Shown piece after piece: positions 62,850 to 64,000 of a DNA stretch of 64,000 nucleotides. Under the pieces are notes generated by a model that saw only the letters and a list, made by a program, of their open reading frames with translations, did not search any database and was not told the DNA's origin. Position numbers and translations under genes: made by a program. This stretch comes from Dysgonomonas sp. HDW5A (GTDB taxonomy: Bacteria; Bacteroidota; Bacteroidia; Bacteroidales; Dysgonomonadaceae). Where the stretch lies: contig NZ_CP049857.1 in assembly GCF_011299555.1 (NCBI RefSeq), positions 1,550,001-1,614,000 of the forward strand. The letters are read 5' to 3'. Position 1 is the first letter of the stretch. Every line of letters starts with the position of its first letter.

Positions 62850-63920
62850 ATGAAAAGATTATTTCTAACAATTACAATAGGGCTATGTGGTTTGCTAATC
62901 ACTCAAAATCTCTTTGCTCAACAAGATCAAGGAGAAGCTTTGCGTGAACGTCTTACCAGACGACAAAACCAACAGAACAATTCAGGTGGAGTACCTCCCT
63001 TGACTGTTAGAGCTCAAATAATGAACGAATCGCAATCGCAAACTCAGGAAATAGGTAATGCTCCCTGGATACGCGAAATATATCGTTTTATTGATTTGGA
63101 AAAAGAAAAAAATGCTACTCTATATTATCCGGTGACACCTATAGGAGATCGCACCAATCTTTTTACGTTGATATTCAGGCTTCTTCAAAACGGAGATATT
63201 ACCGTTTACAAATACCAATTAAATGATATGGAAGTCTTCAACGAAGATAATAAAGAAACCTTCAAAGATGTATTGGAGCGTTTCGATATTATGAATCGTC
63301 AGGAGAACGGAAAATATATCGTAGAAGACATAGATGTTCCAAGCAACGAGGTATTGGGCTATTATGTAAAAGAAGCATGGTACTTCGATAAAAATAATTC
63401 GGTTGTAGATATCAAAACACTGGCTCTATGCCCTGTAATTATCAGACAAGATGATTTTGGTGTGGACAGAAGCCGTTATCCGATGTTTTGGGTTCCTTAC
63501 GAAAACATACGCCCTTATACATCGCGTATGCCTATAATGATATCGAGTTTGAATAACGCTACGACAATGACTATCAACGATTATTTCGTAAAACATTTGT
63601 TTCAAGGAGATATCGAAAAAGCAACCAATGTACGCAACCTAAGTTTAGCCCAGCAATATCCGGATGAAGCTAAGCGAAAAGCAGCTCAAAAGAAAATTGA
63701 AGAACAGCTAAAGGCATTCAATGCTAATCTTTGGGTGTATAATGACTCTATTGCTGCCAATACCGGAGCAGCTCAGGCAAACAACAAAGGCAAGGGTCCG
63801 AGCATAAAGAATGCACCGACAAGCAATAGTACAAATACAACAACCAGAGCAGCAGTACAAAAAGAAGCTAAATCTCAATCGGCACCATCGCGCAGTATGA
63901 GAAACCGAAAGAGAAATTAA
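62850..63920 (+). CDS. gldN: Type IX secretion system ring protein GldN
   Basis: The 356-residue protein has a signal peptide (KRLFLTITIGLCGLLITQNLFA). The conserved body includes APWIREIYRFIDLEKEKNAT, YPVTPIGDRTNLFTLIFRLL, GYYVKEAWYFDKNNSVVDIK and YPMFWVPYENIRPY. The last 70 or so residues are a low-complexity tail rich in Ala, Asn, Ser and Arg. GldN/PorN joins GldK/PorK in the periplasmic ring. It closes the visible operon; its stop codon is fused to a near-consensus hairpin repeat that may terminate the transcript. Confidence 0.95.
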   Translation: MKRLFLTITIGLCGLLITQNLFAQQDQGEALRERLTRRQNQQNNSGGVPPLTVRAQIMNESQSQTQEIGNAPWIREIYRFIDLEKEKNATLYYPVTPIGDRTNLFTLIFRLLQNGDITVYKYQLNDMEVFNEDNKETFKDVLERFDIMNRQENGKYIVEDIDVPSNEVLGYYVKEAWYFDKNNSVVDIKTLALCPVIIRQDDFGVDRSRYPMFWVPYENIRPYTSRMPIMISSLNNATTMTINDYFVKHLFQGDIEKATNVRNLSLAQQYPDEAKRKAAQKKIEEQLKAFNANLWVYNDSIAANTGAAQANNKGKGPSIKNAPTSNSTNTTTRAAVQKEAKSQSAPSRSMRNRKRN

Positions 63921-63950
63921 GGTCTCAGGCTTTTTATTGCTTTGGCAAGC
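63919..63950 (+). repeat. Dispersed hairpin repeat copy fused to the gldN stop codon
   Basis: TAAGGTCTCAGGCTTT (stop included) then TTATTGCTTTGGCAAGC. It is the best forward copy with the full tail. The remaining 50 bases of the window are AT-rich and hold no gene start that I can support. Confidence 0.75.
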
Positions 63951-64000
63951 ATCACAACTAGGGATAGTTATACTGATAGAATATTGCATTAAATATTTAA

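Noticed and set aside
18687-63950. Hairpin repeats as a CRISPR array
   Set aside because: The copies are scattered over tens of kilobases, are not evenly spaced, and no cas gene is present.
1-64000. tRNA or rRNA genes
   Set aside because: No cloverleaf-like stretch or rRNA sequence was recognised in any intergenic region; a tRNA search tool would be needed to exclude one fully.
1-64000. Prophage, integrase or complete insertion sequence
   Set aside because: No transposase, integrase, phage structural gene or attachment-site repeat was found; the genes are mostly core functions.

Overview
The window looks like chromosome of a Bacteroidales bacterium, most likely Dysgonomonas or a close relative. 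The DNA is AT-rich. Recognisable promoters have the Bacteroidetes form (TTTG, a gap of about 19-21 bases, then TAnnTTTG). Many genes belong to Bacteroidetes-restricted families: GldK/L/M/N and PorP of the type IX secretion system, DUF4836, DUF6089, DUF6242, DUF4254, the long form of IspG, and C10 peptidases with lipoprotein signal peptides. No rRNA, tRNA, CRISPR array, prophage or complete insertion sequence was seen. The assignment to genus is inference.

Layout. 1-8.8 kb: the cut-off start of a DUF937 protein, mutS with a GNAT acetyltransferase, a three-gene glycosyltransferase operon (DUF4254, GT9, GT4) on the minus strand, and a YifB/ComM ATPase. 8.8-11.2 kb: a decayed C10 cysteine-protease gene followed by an overlapping lipoprotein gene, then a thioredoxin-fold lipoprotein without its cysteines. 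11.4-20 kb: a dipeptidyl peptidase IV, three tandem paralogous secreted proteins behind a long leader, a secreted nuclease-fold lipoprotein and peptidase D. 20-29.5 kb: a flippase-like membrane protein, RsmA, a CorA transporter, a TPR lipoprotein with a small lipoprotein, an ABC transporter pair and a DUF4836 lipoprotein. 29.7-34.3 kb: an envelope-biogenesis operon (uppS, bamA and two ompH/skp-like chaperones). 34.3-47.6 kb: DUF6089 and DUF6242 proteins, ribD, the prmC-recX-comF operon, a WecA/MraY-type transferase, aguA-aguB (agmatine to N-carbamoylputrescine to putrescine), and pta / 3-hydroxyacyl-CoA dehydrogenase-like / ackA (acetyl-CoA to acetate with ATP). 48-50.5 kb: an intact C10 protease followed by two tandemly duplicated small lipoproteins. 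50.5-55 kb: rpsO, an MBOAT acyltransferase with an SGNH-type partner, and an MscS channel. 55.5-64 kb: ispG, then porP-gldK-gldL-gldM-gldN, which encode the core and motor of the type IX secretion system.

Points that stand out. (1) There are two C10 protease loci. One is intact with duplicated candidate inhibitors, and one is decayed with an apparently surviving partner lipoprotein. (2) A family of short hairpin repeats (AAGGTCTCAGACCTT, then a tail TTTATTGCTTTGGCAAG) is scattered through intergenic regions, often fused to a stop codon; two inverted copies bracket a 180-bp MITE-like unit. (3) A 3-hydroxyacyl-CoA dehydrogenase relative with altered active-site residues sits between pta and ackA. 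(4) GldL carries a long Gly/Ser/Asn-rich linker, and hairpins separate several genes of the gld operon. (5) prmC has a promoter placed so close to its ATG that the mRNA should be leaderless or nearly so.

All family assignments come from reading motifs by eye; no database search was run.
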